64,000 nucleotides of DNA from Cohnella phaseoli (GTDB lineage Bacteria; Bacillota; Bacilli; Paenibacillales; Paenibacillaceae), in the NCBI RefSeq assembly GCF_003386235.1, contig NZ_QRDZ01000028.1, positions 62,001 to 126,000 on the forward strand, read 5' to 3'. Position 1 is the first letter of the stretch; every line of letters starts with the position of its first letter. Shown piece after piece: positions 51,187-59,954 of this stretch. The position numbers and the translations under genes are program-made. The notes below the pieces were generated by a model. The model saw nothing but the letters and a program-made list of their open reading frames with translations, did not search any database and was not told the DNA's origin.

Positions 51187-52086
51187 TCATACTGCCGCAA
51201 AAAAAGCTTGCAGCTCCCGCACCAAATATTTTTCGCAATCTTTGCAATATGCCTCCTGCTCGGGATTCTGGCGGGCATCGCCTGCCGGATAATCCGAACG
51301 GTTTACTTCCAGAAAACCGTGTAACGCCTCCGGGTATTCCTTTATTTTTACAGGGACTGCCCGATCTATCAGGCGCTTTGCGTAGGCTATTCCCATTGGC
51401 TTTAATTCATCCGGCCCGCACAAAACAAATAGGGCCGGACTCAGTCCCGACAGTTCTTCATCCTTCGCACGCAATGGCGAAATGTATCTATGTTCGTTTC
51501 CGCCTTTCGGAAAGAAAAGGCGCGTGATTACGCTCATCAGATCGTCCGGCTTATCCGGATCTGCCGTTATATCCGTACAAGGATAGACTAACATCTGGCA
51601 AGCCAATTTGATGCCATCCTCTTTTAACATCATAGCTGCCCCTGCCGCCAGATGAGCGCCTGCGCTATGTCCCCCAACGGCCATTTTTTCGGGATCTATG
51701 CCATACTGATCCGCATTCGTAACAAAGTACTTTACGGTATCCGACACCTCTTCCGTAGCATAAGGAAAAGGCTCTTCGTCGGCTTTTGTATAATTCACGT
51801 TGACTACGAAAGCCGGAATTTCATTCGCAATCATCTGACAAAAGCTCTCCATGAACACAGCATCGCCGCCAACCCATGCACCGCCATGCATATTAAACAG
51901 AACAGGCAATTTATCCGGTACCGTATTCGTTAACGGTCGATACAAAATCGTATGTATCCCCTTCTTTTGCGAGCGGGGGACTACAAACCTTTCCCCGATC
52001 GTTTTCTGCATCGCATATTCCCTACGCGCTGCCCGAGCGGCTTCGATACTCCGTGCGAATGCATCTTCGAAAGATGATTGCTGCAT
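51187..52086 (-). CDS. Alpha/beta hydrolase, hormone-sensitive lipase family
   Basis: A 299-residue esterase-like protein. The oxyanion-hole motif is FNMHGGAWVGGD, the nucleophile Ser is in AVGGHSAGAHLAAG, the acid Asp likely in LCGPDELKPMG and the His in YPEALHGFL. No signal peptide is present, so it is cytoplasmic. AAGGAGG precedes the start. It is a single gene; its substrate is probably a short-chain ester. Confidence 0.88.
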   Translation of the reverse strand: MQQSSFEDAFARSIEAARAARREYAMQKTIGERFVVPRSQKKGIHTILYRPLTNTVPDKLPVLFNMHGGAWVGGDAVFMESFCQMIANEIPAFVVNVNYTKADEEPFPYATEEVSDTVKYFVTNADQYGIDPEKMAVGGHSAGAHLAAGAAMMLKEDGIKLACQMLVYPCTDITADPDKPDDLMSVITRLFFPKGGNEHRYISPLRAKDEELSGLSPALFVLCGPDELKPMGIAYAKRLIDRAVPVKIKEYPEALHGFLEVNRSDYPAGDARQNPEQEAYCKDCEKYLVRELQAFFAAV

Positions 52087-52214
52087 CTACGTTCCTCCTT
52101 AAGATTCTATCCAAAGCTATCCCTGCATTTTCATTTCTATCATAGCGTAGCGACCCGGGGCAAGTACCCGTCTTCGAACATTGCCAAGCTCGTTCAAATA
52201 ACATACCGATAATG

Positions 52215-52259
52215 CGCAATAACGCTCGCGGCAAGCACCGCGAGCGTTATTGCGTTTTT
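52215..52259 (+). terminator. Strong plus-strand terminator without a plus-strand gene
   Basis: CGCAATAACGCTCGCGG and its exact complement (17 bp) enclose a 6-base loop and are followed by TTTTT on the plus strand. All annotated genes nearby are on the minus strand, so it may still end the minus-strand trans-sulfuration gene, or it ends an unseen plus-strand transcript. Confidence 0.8.
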
Positions 52260-52325
52260 CCGTATCATCGATTACTTACGAGACAGTCCCTTGCATTATA
52301 CGACGATGTTTGCTGCGCACTTCAT

Positions 52326-53516
52326 TCACAGCTCGTTCAACGCGCGCTGCAAATCTTCCATTAGATCGTCGATATCCTCTAACCCGACGGATATGCGAAT
52401 CGTTCGTTCAAGTCTCGTTTCCCATTCGGTTCGAGTGGTCTGCTCCGGATGGATGCTTAGACCCGGGGAATAAATCAAGCTCTCGAAGCCGCCCCAGCTC
52501 ACGCCGATCTGGAATAGCCGCAGACTGTTCATCAAGCGCTTGACCGCTGCCGCGCCTCCGTGCATTTCGAAGCTGAACAGCCCCGTCATATCGCTGAACT
52601 GTCGCACGGCCAGCTCATGCTGTTCATGCTGTTCGAGCAGCGGCAAATTGACACGGGCCACCTGAGGATGCTGGTTTAGCATAAGAGCGATCCGGCCGGC
52701 CGATTCGGCATGCTGCTTCATTCGAACGCCGAACGTCTTTAGCCCTCGCGTCAGCAGCCAGGATTCAAGCGGGGCCAAGGAAGCGCCAAGCAGCACGGCG
52801 TCGTTTTTCGACAGCTCGTCGATCCATGCTTGGGTCGAAATCACAACGCCGGCGGTTACGTCGCTGTGGCCGGACAAATATTTGGATGCGGAATGAATGA
52901 CGATATCGATGCCCCACTCGATCGGCCGCAGCGTGGCCGGCGTCGCGCAGGTGTTGTCCATGATTGTCAGCAACCCGTGTTCTTTGGCGATCTCGACGAC
53001 AGCGGGAATATCGAATACGTCCATAAAAAACGTAGAATAACCCTCGCAGTACAGCAGCTTCGTGTTCGGTTTGATGGCGGCGCGAACTTGATCAAGCTGC
53101 CTGAAATCGACAAAGTCGGCCGTTATGCCAAACTTGATCAGAAACGTCTGAAACAGCTGGTACGTTCCGTTATAGATCGGGTAGCCGCATACGACATGAT
53201 CGCCTTGGCGCAAGCAATGCAGCAGCGTGGAGGAAATCGCCGCCATGCCGGAAGCGAACAGCTTCGCCGCTTCGCCTTTCTCCAAAGCGGCGAGCTTCTT
53301 CTCCGCGATTTGCTGCGTGGGATTGGATACTCGCGAGTAATAATAAGTCTCGTCCTGAAACTGCGAGCGTTGGAAAGCTTCATAAGATTCGAACGAAAAT
53401 AATGTATTAATGAACACGGGCGGAACAACCGCGCCATGGAACGATTCGTCCCCGTAATGGGTAAGCATCGTTTGGCTTCCGGCGTCTTTCGTTTCTTTTC
53501 TTGATAGTATGCGCAT
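52326..53516 (-). CDS. Trans-sulfuration family PLP enzyme (methionine gamma-lyase / cystathionine lyase-like)
   Basis: A 396-residue PLP enzyme of the Cys/Met metabolism family. Visible features are YYYSRVSNPTQQIAEKKLA, AKLFASGMAAISSTLL and the PLP lysine in IHSASKYLSGHSDVTAG. It should cleave or form a C-S bond of a sulfur amino acid. ATG at 53516 follows GGTGGAG. It is 48 bases after a sugar ABC importer operon and on the same strand, an unusual neighbour for such an enzyme; the imported compound may carry a thioether or a cysteine. The exact reaction (methionine gamma-lyase, cystathionine beta- or gamma-lyase) cannot be told. Confidence 0.85.
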   Translation of the reverse strand: MRILSRKETKDAGSQTMLTHYGDESFHGAVVPPVFINTLFSFESYEAFQRSQFQDETYYYSRVSNPTQQIAEKKLAALEKGEAAKLFASGMAAISSTLLHCLRQGDHVVCGYPIYNGTYQLFQTFLIKFGITADFVDFRQLDQVRAAIKPNTKLLYCEGYSTFFMDVFDIPAVVEIAKEHGLLTIMDNTCATPATLRPIEWGIDIVIHSASKYLSGHSDVTAGVVISTQAWIDELSKNDAVLLGASLAPLESWLLTRGLKTFGVRMKQHAESAGRIALMLNQHPQVARVNLPLLEQHEQHELAVRQFSDMTGLFSFEMHGGAAAVKRLMNSLRLFQIGVSWGGFESLIYSPGLSIHPEQTTRTEWETRLERTIRISVGLEDIDDLMEDLQRALNEL

Positions 53517-53564
53517 CTTGTTTTCTCCACCTTCTGCCTCTATCTGATCTACCAATACCCGGCC

Positions 53565-54401
53565 TTACCCTTTTACGGCCCCGTCGGTCAGCCCCTCTAC
53601 AACGAACCGCTGAACGATGGCAAACATGATTAAGGAAGGAATAAGCGCCATAACCGCGCCCGCCGTCATCACTCCCCAATTGATATCATAGCTTTGCACG
53701 AACATGGACAGACCGACGGGAATCGTTTTGAACTCGTCGCTGCTGATAAACATGATCGCGCAGAGGAGCTCGTTCCAGGCCCCGATAAAAGCAAATACGA
53801 ACGTGGCTACGATGCCGGGAAGCATAATCGGCAAGACGATCCGGAAGAGCGCCCCTAGCTTGCTGCAGCCGTCGATCAACGCCGCTTCCTCCAGGTCGAC
53901 CGGAATCCGGTCGAAGAAGCTGCGCATCAGAATCAGGCAGAAGGGAATATTCCCCACGATGTAAATAATGATCAAACCGCTCAGACTGTTCATGAGACCG
54001 ACTTTGCTGAACAAAATCGCCGTCGGAATCATCACCAGAACGCCGGGAATCATTTGCGTAAGCAGCAATCCGTATACTGCGGCTGTTTTCGCCTTGAACT
54101 TGTAGCGCGCCAGCGCATAGCCGCCCAGAATCGCAAAGCAAGTCGTGAACAAGCCGGTTCCGATCGAGACGAGTACGCTATTCTTCAAGAAAACGTCGAA
54201 ATTCGAGGCCGACCACAGCACCCTGTAATTGTCCAGCGTGAAATGCTTGGGCCAATATTGAATGTCCGTCGTCAAAATGTCCATGCGCGGTTTGACCGAT
54301 GTAATAAACAGCCAGTAAAAAGGCAGCAGCACCATGAGCAAGTAAAAAACCAGAATGACAATACGGAGAATCGGCAGAGCGGCGCGTTGGTTTCTTGTCA
54401 T
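53565..54401 (-). CDS. Sugar ABC transporter permease, MalG type
   Basis: A 278-residue permease with six helices and the EAA loop (LEEAALIDGCSKLGALFRIV). The start overlaps the stop of the MalF-type gene (TGATG). Third gene of the FadR-controlled importer. Confidence 0.9.
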   Translation of the reverse strand: MTRNQRAALPILRIVILVFYLLMVLLPFYWLFITSVKPRMDILTTDIQYWPKHFTLDNYRVLWSASNFDVFLKNSVLVSIGTGLFTTCFAILGGYALARYKFKAKTAAVYGLLLTQMIPGVLVMIPTAILFSKVGLMNSLSGLIIIYIVGNIPFCLILMRSFFDRIPVDLEEAALIDGCSKLGALFRIVLPIMLPGIVATFVFAFIGAWNELLCAIMFISSDEFKTIPVGLSMFVQSYDINWGVMTAGAVMALIPSLIMFAIVQRFVVEGLTDGAVKG

Positions 54402-55285
54402 CAGAAATTACCCGCCTTCTCGAATTTGGTTACCTTCATGAACAAGTAACAGAACAGGATCAGGAGCGCCATGAAAAACAATCCGATTGCCGATGCTTGT
54501 CCGTAATCCAAGGTGGCATAAGCCTTCATGAACATATAGGAAGATAGAATATTGGAGGAATTCGCCGGTCCGCCCGCCGTCATAATATAGATAAGATCAG
54601 CCGAAGCAAATACCCATATCGTTCTGAGCAATAAAGTCAGGATGATCGTTTGCTTAATATAGCTGAACGTAATATGCCAAAATTTGGACCATATCCCCGC
54701 TCCGTCGATATCGGCGGCTTCGTACAAATCCTCCGGTATGGACTGCATGGCCGCCAGAAGCATAATGGCAAAGAAAGGGATGCCGTACCAGGTCATCGTT
54801 AAAATAACGGTGAACAAGGCAAGCTGGGGATCGGACAGAAAGTAAATCTTGTCGTCGATAATCCCCCATTTAAGCAGCAGGTCGTTGACCGGACCATATT
54901 CCGCGTTTAATAGCCAACGAAAGGTTAGTCCGACGACGAACGAGGATACCGCCCATGGAAGGAACACGATCGCTTGATACAGGTTTCGTCCCGGAAACGG
55001 TTTCCGCAGCGCCAATGCCAGAATGAATCCAAGCACGAATTGGCCCCCGACGGTAACTACGACCCAAATGAAGGAATTGCGTAAAATCATGCCGAAATTG
55101 GCATCCGAAAACACGGCTTTGAAATTATCCAATCCATTAAAGCCAATATCGTTCGGCGCAGTCAGTTTATAGCTTTGAAACGCGTACAGGAAAGAGCTGA
55201 GCAAGGGGTACAGAAGGAAGATCATCAGCAATAGAAAGCTCGGCGCTAACATGAGGTAAGGCTCTTTCGAGTTCAAACGTTTCAT
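54401..55285 (-). CDS. Sugar ABC transporter permease, MalF type
   Basis: A 294-residue permease with six helices and the EAA loop (LYEAADIDGAGIWSKFWHI). AAGGAGG precedes the start. It follows the binding-protein gene after an intercistronic hairpin. Confidence 0.9.
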   Translation of the reverse strand: MKRLNSKEPYLMLAPSFLLLMIFLLYPLLSSFLYAFQSYKLTAPNDIGFNGLDNFKAVFSDANFGMILRNSFIWVVVTVGGQFVLGFILALALRKPFPGRNLYQAIVFLPWAVSSFVVGLTFRWLLNAEYGPVNDLLLKWGIIDDKIYFLSDPQLALFTVILTMTWYGIPFFAIMLLAAMQSIPEDLYEAADIDGAGIWSKFWHITFSYIKQTIILTLLLRTIWVFASADLIYIMTAGGPANSSNILSSYMFMKAYATLDYGQASAIGLFFMALLILFCYLFMKVTKFEKAGNF

Positions 55286-55317
55286 TAAGAGAAATCCTCC
55301 TTACCGTTCTTGAATAA

Positions 55318-55348
55318 GAGCAACAGGGAAAATCGCTTTTCCCTGCTC
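55318..55348 (-). other. Intercistronic hairpin between binding-protein and permease genes
   Basis: CAGGGAAAA and TTTTCCCTG (9 bp, loop TCGC) with an outer GAGC/CTC match lie between the lipoprotein stop (55367) and the permease start (55285). On the minus strand it is followed by TTGCTCTTATTC, with no clean T tract. Confidence 0.65.
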
Positions 55349-55366
55349 CTCTCCGATTGAAAGCTC

Positions 55367-56743
55367 TTATTTCATGTCCGGCTTGATGACGCGAGGCAGC
55401 GGCACTTCCGGATGTTCCTTCATATACTTCTGCTGCGCGTTCGTCAGGAAATCGCCCAATTTCTTCAACGTTTCCTCAGCCGACTGATTGTTCAGCAGGT
55501 ACTTCTGCACCTCGGCGTCCATAATGCTTTCGCGGAATTCGCCAAGCTCGGGGAAATTGCCCAGGTCGGCCACCAGATAGCTGTCCGGATCGTCCAGCGT
55601 ATCGATAAAGCCCTGCATTGGCCCTTCCTTCGTCGTCGCGTCCTCAGCCCCGCTCTTGAAGATCGGAATCATCGTCAGCGTATTGGAATATTTCAGGTTG
55701 TTTTCCGGCGTAGACAGAAACTCGATAAACTTCCAGGCGGCTTCCTTGTGTTTGGAATCGGCCGAGACGCTGTAGCCCCACGTTGCGGAAGCGCCGATGT
55801 AACGTTTGCCGTCATCGCCTTTCGGATAAGGAATAACGGTCCAGCTCTCGTCCGGCATGGAAGCTTTAGCTGTGGCGATAACTTCCGTCGTTTGGTTCAA
55901 GATGCCGCTGACGCCGGAGGTAAAGCCCTGCACCATCTCTTGATATCCCCAGTTGATCGAATCCTTCGGCGCATAGCCTTTTTTGTACATATCCGTAAAT
56001 CGAACGAACGCTTCAAGCGCCTCCGGGCGGTGCAATACGGAAGTGCCGTCCTTCTCGTACGTTTCTCCGCCTGTAACCGCCGTAATGTAAGCGAAGATTT
56101 GGTCAAAGCCGGCGCGTGCGCCGCGATAAGCCCAGCCGTAGCGGTTTTTGGACGAATCCGTCAGCTTCTCTGCAGAAGCGAACAGCTCATCCCATGTCGT
56201 CGGAAGCGGCAGATTGGCTTCCTCGAACCAGTCTTTGCGAACGAACAGAGCGGCCGACATCAGGGCGTCAGGCATATAATAGATGTCGTTGTAGACTTTG
56301 CGCTGCTGCTCTTCCATCGTGATTCCGCTTACAAACGAAGTAAGCTTATCTTTGTTCGACCACGCGTCGTAATTGGAGGTGATCGGCTCCAAGTAGCCGG
56401 CGGGAACGAAGGTGTTCAACCAAGCCGGATACATATTGACGACGTCCGGCATCGTTTTGCTAGCCCCCTGCATCGCCAGCTTATTGAAGGCCTGATCCCA
56501 AGGAACCGTCTCCAATTTCACCTTAATGTTCGGGTTCGCTTGTTCGAATGCCGCTATGACTTCGTTAAAATACTTCGTACGCTCCGGCGAAGGCGAAACG
56601 TCGACGAAGCTGATCTCCTCTTTCTTGCCTTCCGGACTACCGCTGGCGTTCTCCTTGTTCGTTCCTTCGGAATTGGACGAGGAGCATGCGCTGCTCACAA
56701 GCATTAGTCCGGCCAATAATCCGATTGCCCATTTTTTCGACAT
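55367..56743 (-). CDS. Sugar ABC transporter substrate-binding lipoprotein
   Basis: A 458-residue family-1 binding protein. The lipoprotein signal is MSKKWAIGLLAGLMLVSSAC with Cys at residue 20, then a Ser/Asn/Glu linker. Typical segments are VIAAFEQANPNIKVKLETVP and LPLPTTWDELFASAEKLTDS. The start at 56743 has AAGGGGG nine bases upstream. A 16-bp operator candidate lies 105 bases before the start (56848-56863), identical to one before the glycosidase gene, so importer and glycosidase are probably controlled together. Confidence 0.9.
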   Translation of the reverse strand: MSKKWAIGLLAGLMLVSSACSSSNSEGTNKENASGSPEGKKEEISFVDVSPSPERTKYFNEVIAAFEQANPNIKVKLETVPWDQAFNKLAMQGASKTMPDVVNMYPAWLNTFVPAGYLEPITSNYDAWSNKDKLTSFVSGITMEEQQRKVYNDIYYMPDALMSAALFVRKDWFEEANLPLPTTWDELFASAEKLTDSSKNRYGWAYRGARAGFDQIFAYITAVTGGETYEKDGTSVLHRPEALEAFVRFTDMYKKGYAPKDSINWGYQEMVQGFTSGVSGILNQTTEVIATAKASMPDESWTVIPYPKGDDGKRYIGASATWGYSVSADSKHKEAAWKFIEFLSTPENNLKYSNTLTMIPIFKSGAEDATTKEGPMQGFIDTLDDPDSYLVADLGNFPELGEFRESIMDAEVQKYLLNNQSAEETLKKLGDFLTNAQQKYMKEHPEVPLPRVIKPDMK

Positions 56744-56847
56744 ACATTTATTCCCCCTTATGAGTTATGGCGAAGCAGCTTGCGGATTGTTTAACTCACC
56801 TCCACCAAAAGTTAACTGAAGCGCATAACCCTCTCCCATTTTGGATA

Positions 56848-56863
56848 GTTGTCTGACCAATTA
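56848..56863 (-). promoter_or_regulatory. FadR-type operator candidate before the importer
   Basis: GTTGTCTGACCAATTA, with the TNGTCNGACNA-like core used by FadR-family GntR regulators, lies between the regulator stop and the importer start. An identical 16-mer is at 57611-57626. Confidence 0.75.
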
Positions 56864-56877
56864 TGTCAGAAGAGGGG

Positions 56878-57582
56878 CTACCCTCCAATTCTTTTCAGAT
56901 CCTCTCGCATAATTTCAAAGTGCTTGCTGATCAGCTTAGTCGCTTTCTTGACATCGCCAAGCTTCATCGCTTCGTAGATCAGCCGGTGCAGCGGTTCCGT
57001 TTCCCTGCCGAACACGTTCATATCCAGCCCTTCGATAACGCGATCCGCCCACAACGAATCGATTTCCTTGATGGATTTGAATAAGTTGAGCATGAGTCGG
57101 TTATCGGAGCCTTCGTACAACGCAAGGTGGAACAGATAGTCTTCTTTGCGCGGGATCTCGCCTTTATTCCGTCTGCGGTCGTACTCGTCGACGATTTCCC
57201 CAAGCTTGTCCAGGTACAGCGATTGACCGCTGCCGACGATTTGCTCGATCGCGTGCTTCTCCATCAGCTCCCGCAAGTCGATGACTTCGAGCAACGCTTT
57301 CTTCTCCATAGAAAACTTAAGCGTGAAGTTCTCCATCTCCGTCAAAATCGTTTTCTCCGCGCGCAAGTACATCCCGCTGCCAGGTTTGATTTCAATGACG
57401 CCGAAGCTTTCGAGCTTCTTCATCGCTTCGCGGAAAGACGGGCGACTGATTTGGAACTGCTCGCAAAAGAAACGCTCCGTAGGCAGTCGGTCCCCTACGG
57501 CGTATCCCTTCTGCTCTATAAATTTAAGTACTTCATCCGTTATTGATTCGTGCAGCTTTTGTCTCTTTAACGACTTCAGCAT
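56878..57582 (-). CDS. GntR-family regulator, FadR subfamily
   Basis: A protein of about 234 residues. The winged helix-turn-helix covers residues 5-70 (YAVGDRLPTERFFCEQFQIS, PSFREAMKKLESFGVIEIKPG), and the C-terminal all-helical FCD domain binds the effector. ATG at 57582 has GGAG eight bases upstream; ATG at 57588 is too close to it. Identical 16-bp sites flank the gene: one in the gap shared with the divergent glycosidase gene and one before the importer, so it probably represses both and itself until a sugar-derived ligand binds. Confidence 0.88.
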   Translation of the reverse strand: MLKSLKRQKLHESITDEVLKFIEQKGYAVGDRLPTERFFCEQFQISRPSFREAMKKLESFGVIEIKPGSGMYLRAEKTILTEMENFTLKFSMEKKALLEVIDLRELMEKHAIEQIVGSGQSLYLDKLGEIVDEYDRRRNKGEIPRKEDYLFHLALYEGSDNRLMLNLFKSIKEIDSLWADRVIEGLDMNVFGRETEPLHRLIYEAMKLGDVKKATKLISKHFEIMREDLKRIGG

Positions 57583-57610
57583 ACTCATCTCTCCAAACGA
57601 TAACTAGTAA

Positions 57611-57626
57611 GTTGTCTGACCAATTA
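57611..57626. promoter_or_regulatory. FadR-type operator candidate in the regulator/glycosidase gap
   Basis: Second exact copy of GTTGTCTGACCAATTA, 29 bases upstream of the regulator start and on the divergent side of the glycosidase gene. Confidence 0.75.
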
Positions 57627-57645
57627 ATCGAATTGTACAATCTAC

Positions 57646-57659
57646 TGAAACCGCTGTCA
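57646..57659 (+). promoter_or_regulatory. CcpA catabolite-responsive element (cre)
   Basis: TGAAACCGCTGTCA matches the consensus TGNAANCGNTNNCA at every fixed position, 115 bases before the glycosidase start. It implies repression by preferred sugars. Confidence 0.75.
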
Positions 57660-57773
57660 ACACTAAAAAAAGAAAAAAATTAATCGCTTGAAAGTTTCGA
57701 AATCAGCCGTTATGATGAGAACCATTGCCTCACAACCCATGCAGTGACAGTCCACATAACGAGGGAAGGCGTG

Positions 57774-58775
57774 ATGAATTTGGGCACTAAATATCTGGAT
57801 GGCAGACCGGAAGCACGGCTGACGATCCCTGCCGAAGATCAAGGAATCGTATTGCGGAGAGGCGGCTTGGAGCTGGATGGTTACGGCATCCGCGAGCCTC
57901 TGGTCTTCGAGTGCGACGGCACTTATTTTATGCATTACGATGCGTCCGACGACAAAACCGGCTGGAGAAATTATCTCGCGACGAGCAAAGACCTCATCCA
58001 CTGGGAGAAAAAGGGCGTTATTCTCGAATTGGGCAAGGAAGGGGAAGACGATTCCAGCTGTGCGGTATACGGCGTTACCTACTTCGAGGACGGCGTATGG
58101 CATATGTTCTACATCGGCTCCGACTACCGTCGCGAGCACCCTTACGATATTCCCGATTTCCCCTATGTCACGATGAAAGCGAAGTCCGATTCTCCATACG
58201 GACCTTGGGTTAAACAGAATATCGTTCCGTTCCGGATGAAGGAGAATACGTACTACAGCACCACCGCAAGCTCGGGAGCGATCGTCAAAGACGGGGACGA
58301 ATATTTGCAATTTTTCAGCGCTTCCGTGTTGGACGAAAACAACATCACGAAGCGTACGTTAGGCATTGCCCGCACGAAGGATTTGGACAAAGAGTGGACG
58401 GTAGACCCCGAGCCCCTATTCCCTCTCGAGGAGCAGATCGAGAACAGCTCGGTGTTCTACGAGGAAGAGACCGGGACCTGGTTCTTGTTTACCAACCATG
58501 TCGGTCTGAACGAAATCAAAGAATACACAGATGCGATCTGGGTATATTGGACGAAGGATATTCAGAAATGGAATGTCGACGATAAAGCGCTCGTGCTCGA
58601 CGGCAGCATGTGCACCTGGTCGAAATCCGTCATCGGCGCGCCCTGCGTATTCCGCAAAGGGGACAAACTGGCCGTTTACTACGATGGCGTCGAGGGCGAC
58701 AGCTTCCACCATTTTCACCGCGATATCGGCGTAGCCTGGCTGAATTTGCCGATCGCTATTCCGCACGAGGGCTAA
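57774..58775 (+). CDS. Five-bladed beta-propeller glycosidase (GH43/GH32-like)
   Basis: A 333-residue protein with the repeated strands of the GH32/43/130-type propeller. Candidate acidic residues are in LELDGYGIREPLVFECDG and YFMHYDASDD, and a likely general acid in IENSSVFYEEETGTWFLF. There is no signal peptide, so it acts in the cytoplasm on the imported saccharide. The ATG at 57774 follows AGGGAAGG. It is divergent from the FadR-type regulator and has a cre site and an operator candidate upstream. The exact family and linkage are not certain; a GH130-type phosphorylase is an alternative. Confidence 0.75.
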   Translation: MNLGTKYLDGRPEARLTIPAEDQGIVLRRGGLELDGYGIREPLVFECDGTYFMHYDASDDKTGWRNYLATSKDLIHWEKKGVILELGKEGEDDSSCAVYGVTYFEDGVWHMFYIGSDYRREHPYDIPDFPYVTMKAKSDSPYGPWVKQNIVPFRMKENTYYSTTASSGAIVKDGDEYLQFFSASVLDENNITKRTLGIARTKDLDKEWTVDPEPLFPLEEQIENSSVFYEEETGTWFLFTNHVGLNEIKEYTDAIWVYWTKDIQKWNVDDKALVLDGSMCTWSKSVIGAPCVFRKGDKLAVYYDGVEGDSFHHFHRDIGVAWLNLPIAIPHEG

Positions 58776-58843
58776 TTTTTCTACAGTAGGGGCAGTTCCG
58801 TATACCAACCAAGTTACGGTGAAAGATAATCGATATAAGGTGC

Positions 58844-58922
58844 AAGGAGGATGTACCTCCTTCCCATGCTATACACTCCTGAAATCTGAATTGGGAAATT
58901 CGTGTTAAGGTGATTTCAGGAG
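58844..58922. other. Two inverted repeats downstream of the glycosidase gene
   Basis: AAGGAGG-ATGTA-CCTCCTT (58844-58862) is a short perfect hairpin; CTCCTGAAATC (58876-58886) is repeated inverted as GATTTCAGGAG (58912-58922). No T tract follows either. No gene is seen in 58776-59198. Confidence 0.55.
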
Positions 58923-58975
58923 CGTATGCGCAGTCTACAGGCTAATCATGACCCACAACGTTTCCAACTGATTGG

Positions 58976-59003
58976 AAATAGAGCCTTTATGGCGGCTCTA
59001 TTT
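58976..59003 (+). terminator. Probable terminator hairpin
   Basis: AAATAGAGCC and GGCTCTATTT form a perfect 10-bp stem with an 8-base loop; its A/T-rich ends supply a short T tract in both directions. It lies 200 bases past the glycosidase stop. Confidence 0.6.
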
Positions 59004-59035
59004 GCACACATGAGTTTAACGCGGTAGAAGGTAGT

Positions 59036-59157
59036 CGAAAAATCGTACAAAGCAACTCAATTTCGACTCAAACGACGAACGTTTATTCGAAATATCGTAC
59101 AAAGCAACTCAGTTCAGGCTCAAACGACGAACCTTTGTAAGAAAAACCGTATAAATA
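59036..59157. repeat. 52-bp repeat array (two units plus a tail), copy 2
   Basis: Units begin at about 59046 and 59098 with a tail CGTATAAAT at 59149. Shared blocks are CGTACAAAGCAACTCA, CTCAAACGACGAAC and GAAAAACCGTATAAAT. The second unit and tail match the unit at 23459-23517 closely. Confidence 0.88.
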
Positions 59158-59198
59158 GACCCATATCAGAGGTATCCCCAGACAAACGGGGACGACTC

Positions 59199-59954
59199 TT
59201 ATACCTCGCCCCAGTAAATTTCGGTTTCGTAATCGAAATTGACCGTACCGCTCTCCTGATTGCGATCGAACAGCTCGCGAAGCTCGCGCATCATCGGCTC
59301 ATAGCCGGGATGGCCGGGCTGAGGAGCATAAGAGGAAGATAACAATCGTCCCGCCACTCCATCGAAGTCGAACACCTGGCGGTTGCGGAATCGCGCTTCT
59401 TTAAGCCCGCCCGGCTTGAAAAAGTCGACCAACATGTCGCGGGAAATGTTGCGATGGTTGACCTGCCCGTAGTCGGTTCCGAGATTTTGCAGCAACCGCT
59501 CGTACTCTTCGAGAAAAGGCGTTCCCCCTGTAAGCCGGGTGTTCCACACGAGAATCGCTTTACCGCCCGGCCGCAGCACCCTGCCGAACTCGCGCTTGGC
59601 CGCCGCCCGATCAAACCAATGAAATGCCTGCGCAGCAACGATAAAATCGTATGAAGCATCCGTAAGGCCCGTCTCCTCCGCCGCCCCTGGAACGGCCTTG
59701 AAGCGAGGATTGTCCTGCGATGCCGCCAATGCCGCCTCCCTCATTGCCTCGTTCGGCTCTGCCGCCGTTACGCGACTGCCTCTGTCGAGCAGCAATCTAG
59801 AGAAGATGCCTGTTCCTGCGCCAACATCCAGCACCTCCGACTCTGCCGTTAATCCAACCGTGTCGTACAAGTAGTCGATCGCTTCCGCCGGATAGCTCGG
59901 CCGGTACTTCGTATAGGTATCGACTCGGTTAGAAAACCTCTCTTTGCTATTCAT
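59199..59954 (-). CDS. Class I SAM-dependent methyltransferase
   Basis: A 251-residue methyltransferase beginning MNSKERFSNRVDTYTKYRPS. The SAM-binding motif is SEVLDVGAGTGIFSRLL with the acidic residue in VTAAEPNEAM, and the post-motif FIVAAQAFHWFDR is common in the UbiE-like / methyltransferase-11 group. ATG at 59954 overlaps the end of the VOC gene by 8 bases, so the two are coupled. Substrate unknown. Confidence 0.88.
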   Translation of the reverse strand: MNSKERFSNRVDTYTKYRPSYPAEAIDYLYDTVGLTAESEVLDVGAGTGIFSRLLLDRGSRVTAAEPNEAMREAALAASQDNPRFKAVPGAAEETGLTDASYDFIVAAQAFHWFDRAAAKREFGRVLRPGGKAILVWNTRLTGGTPFLEEYERLLQNLGTDYGQVNHRNISRDMLVDFFKPGGLKEARFRNRQVFDFDGVAGRLLSSSYAPQPGHPGYEPMMRELRELFDRNQESGTVNFDYETEIYWGEV

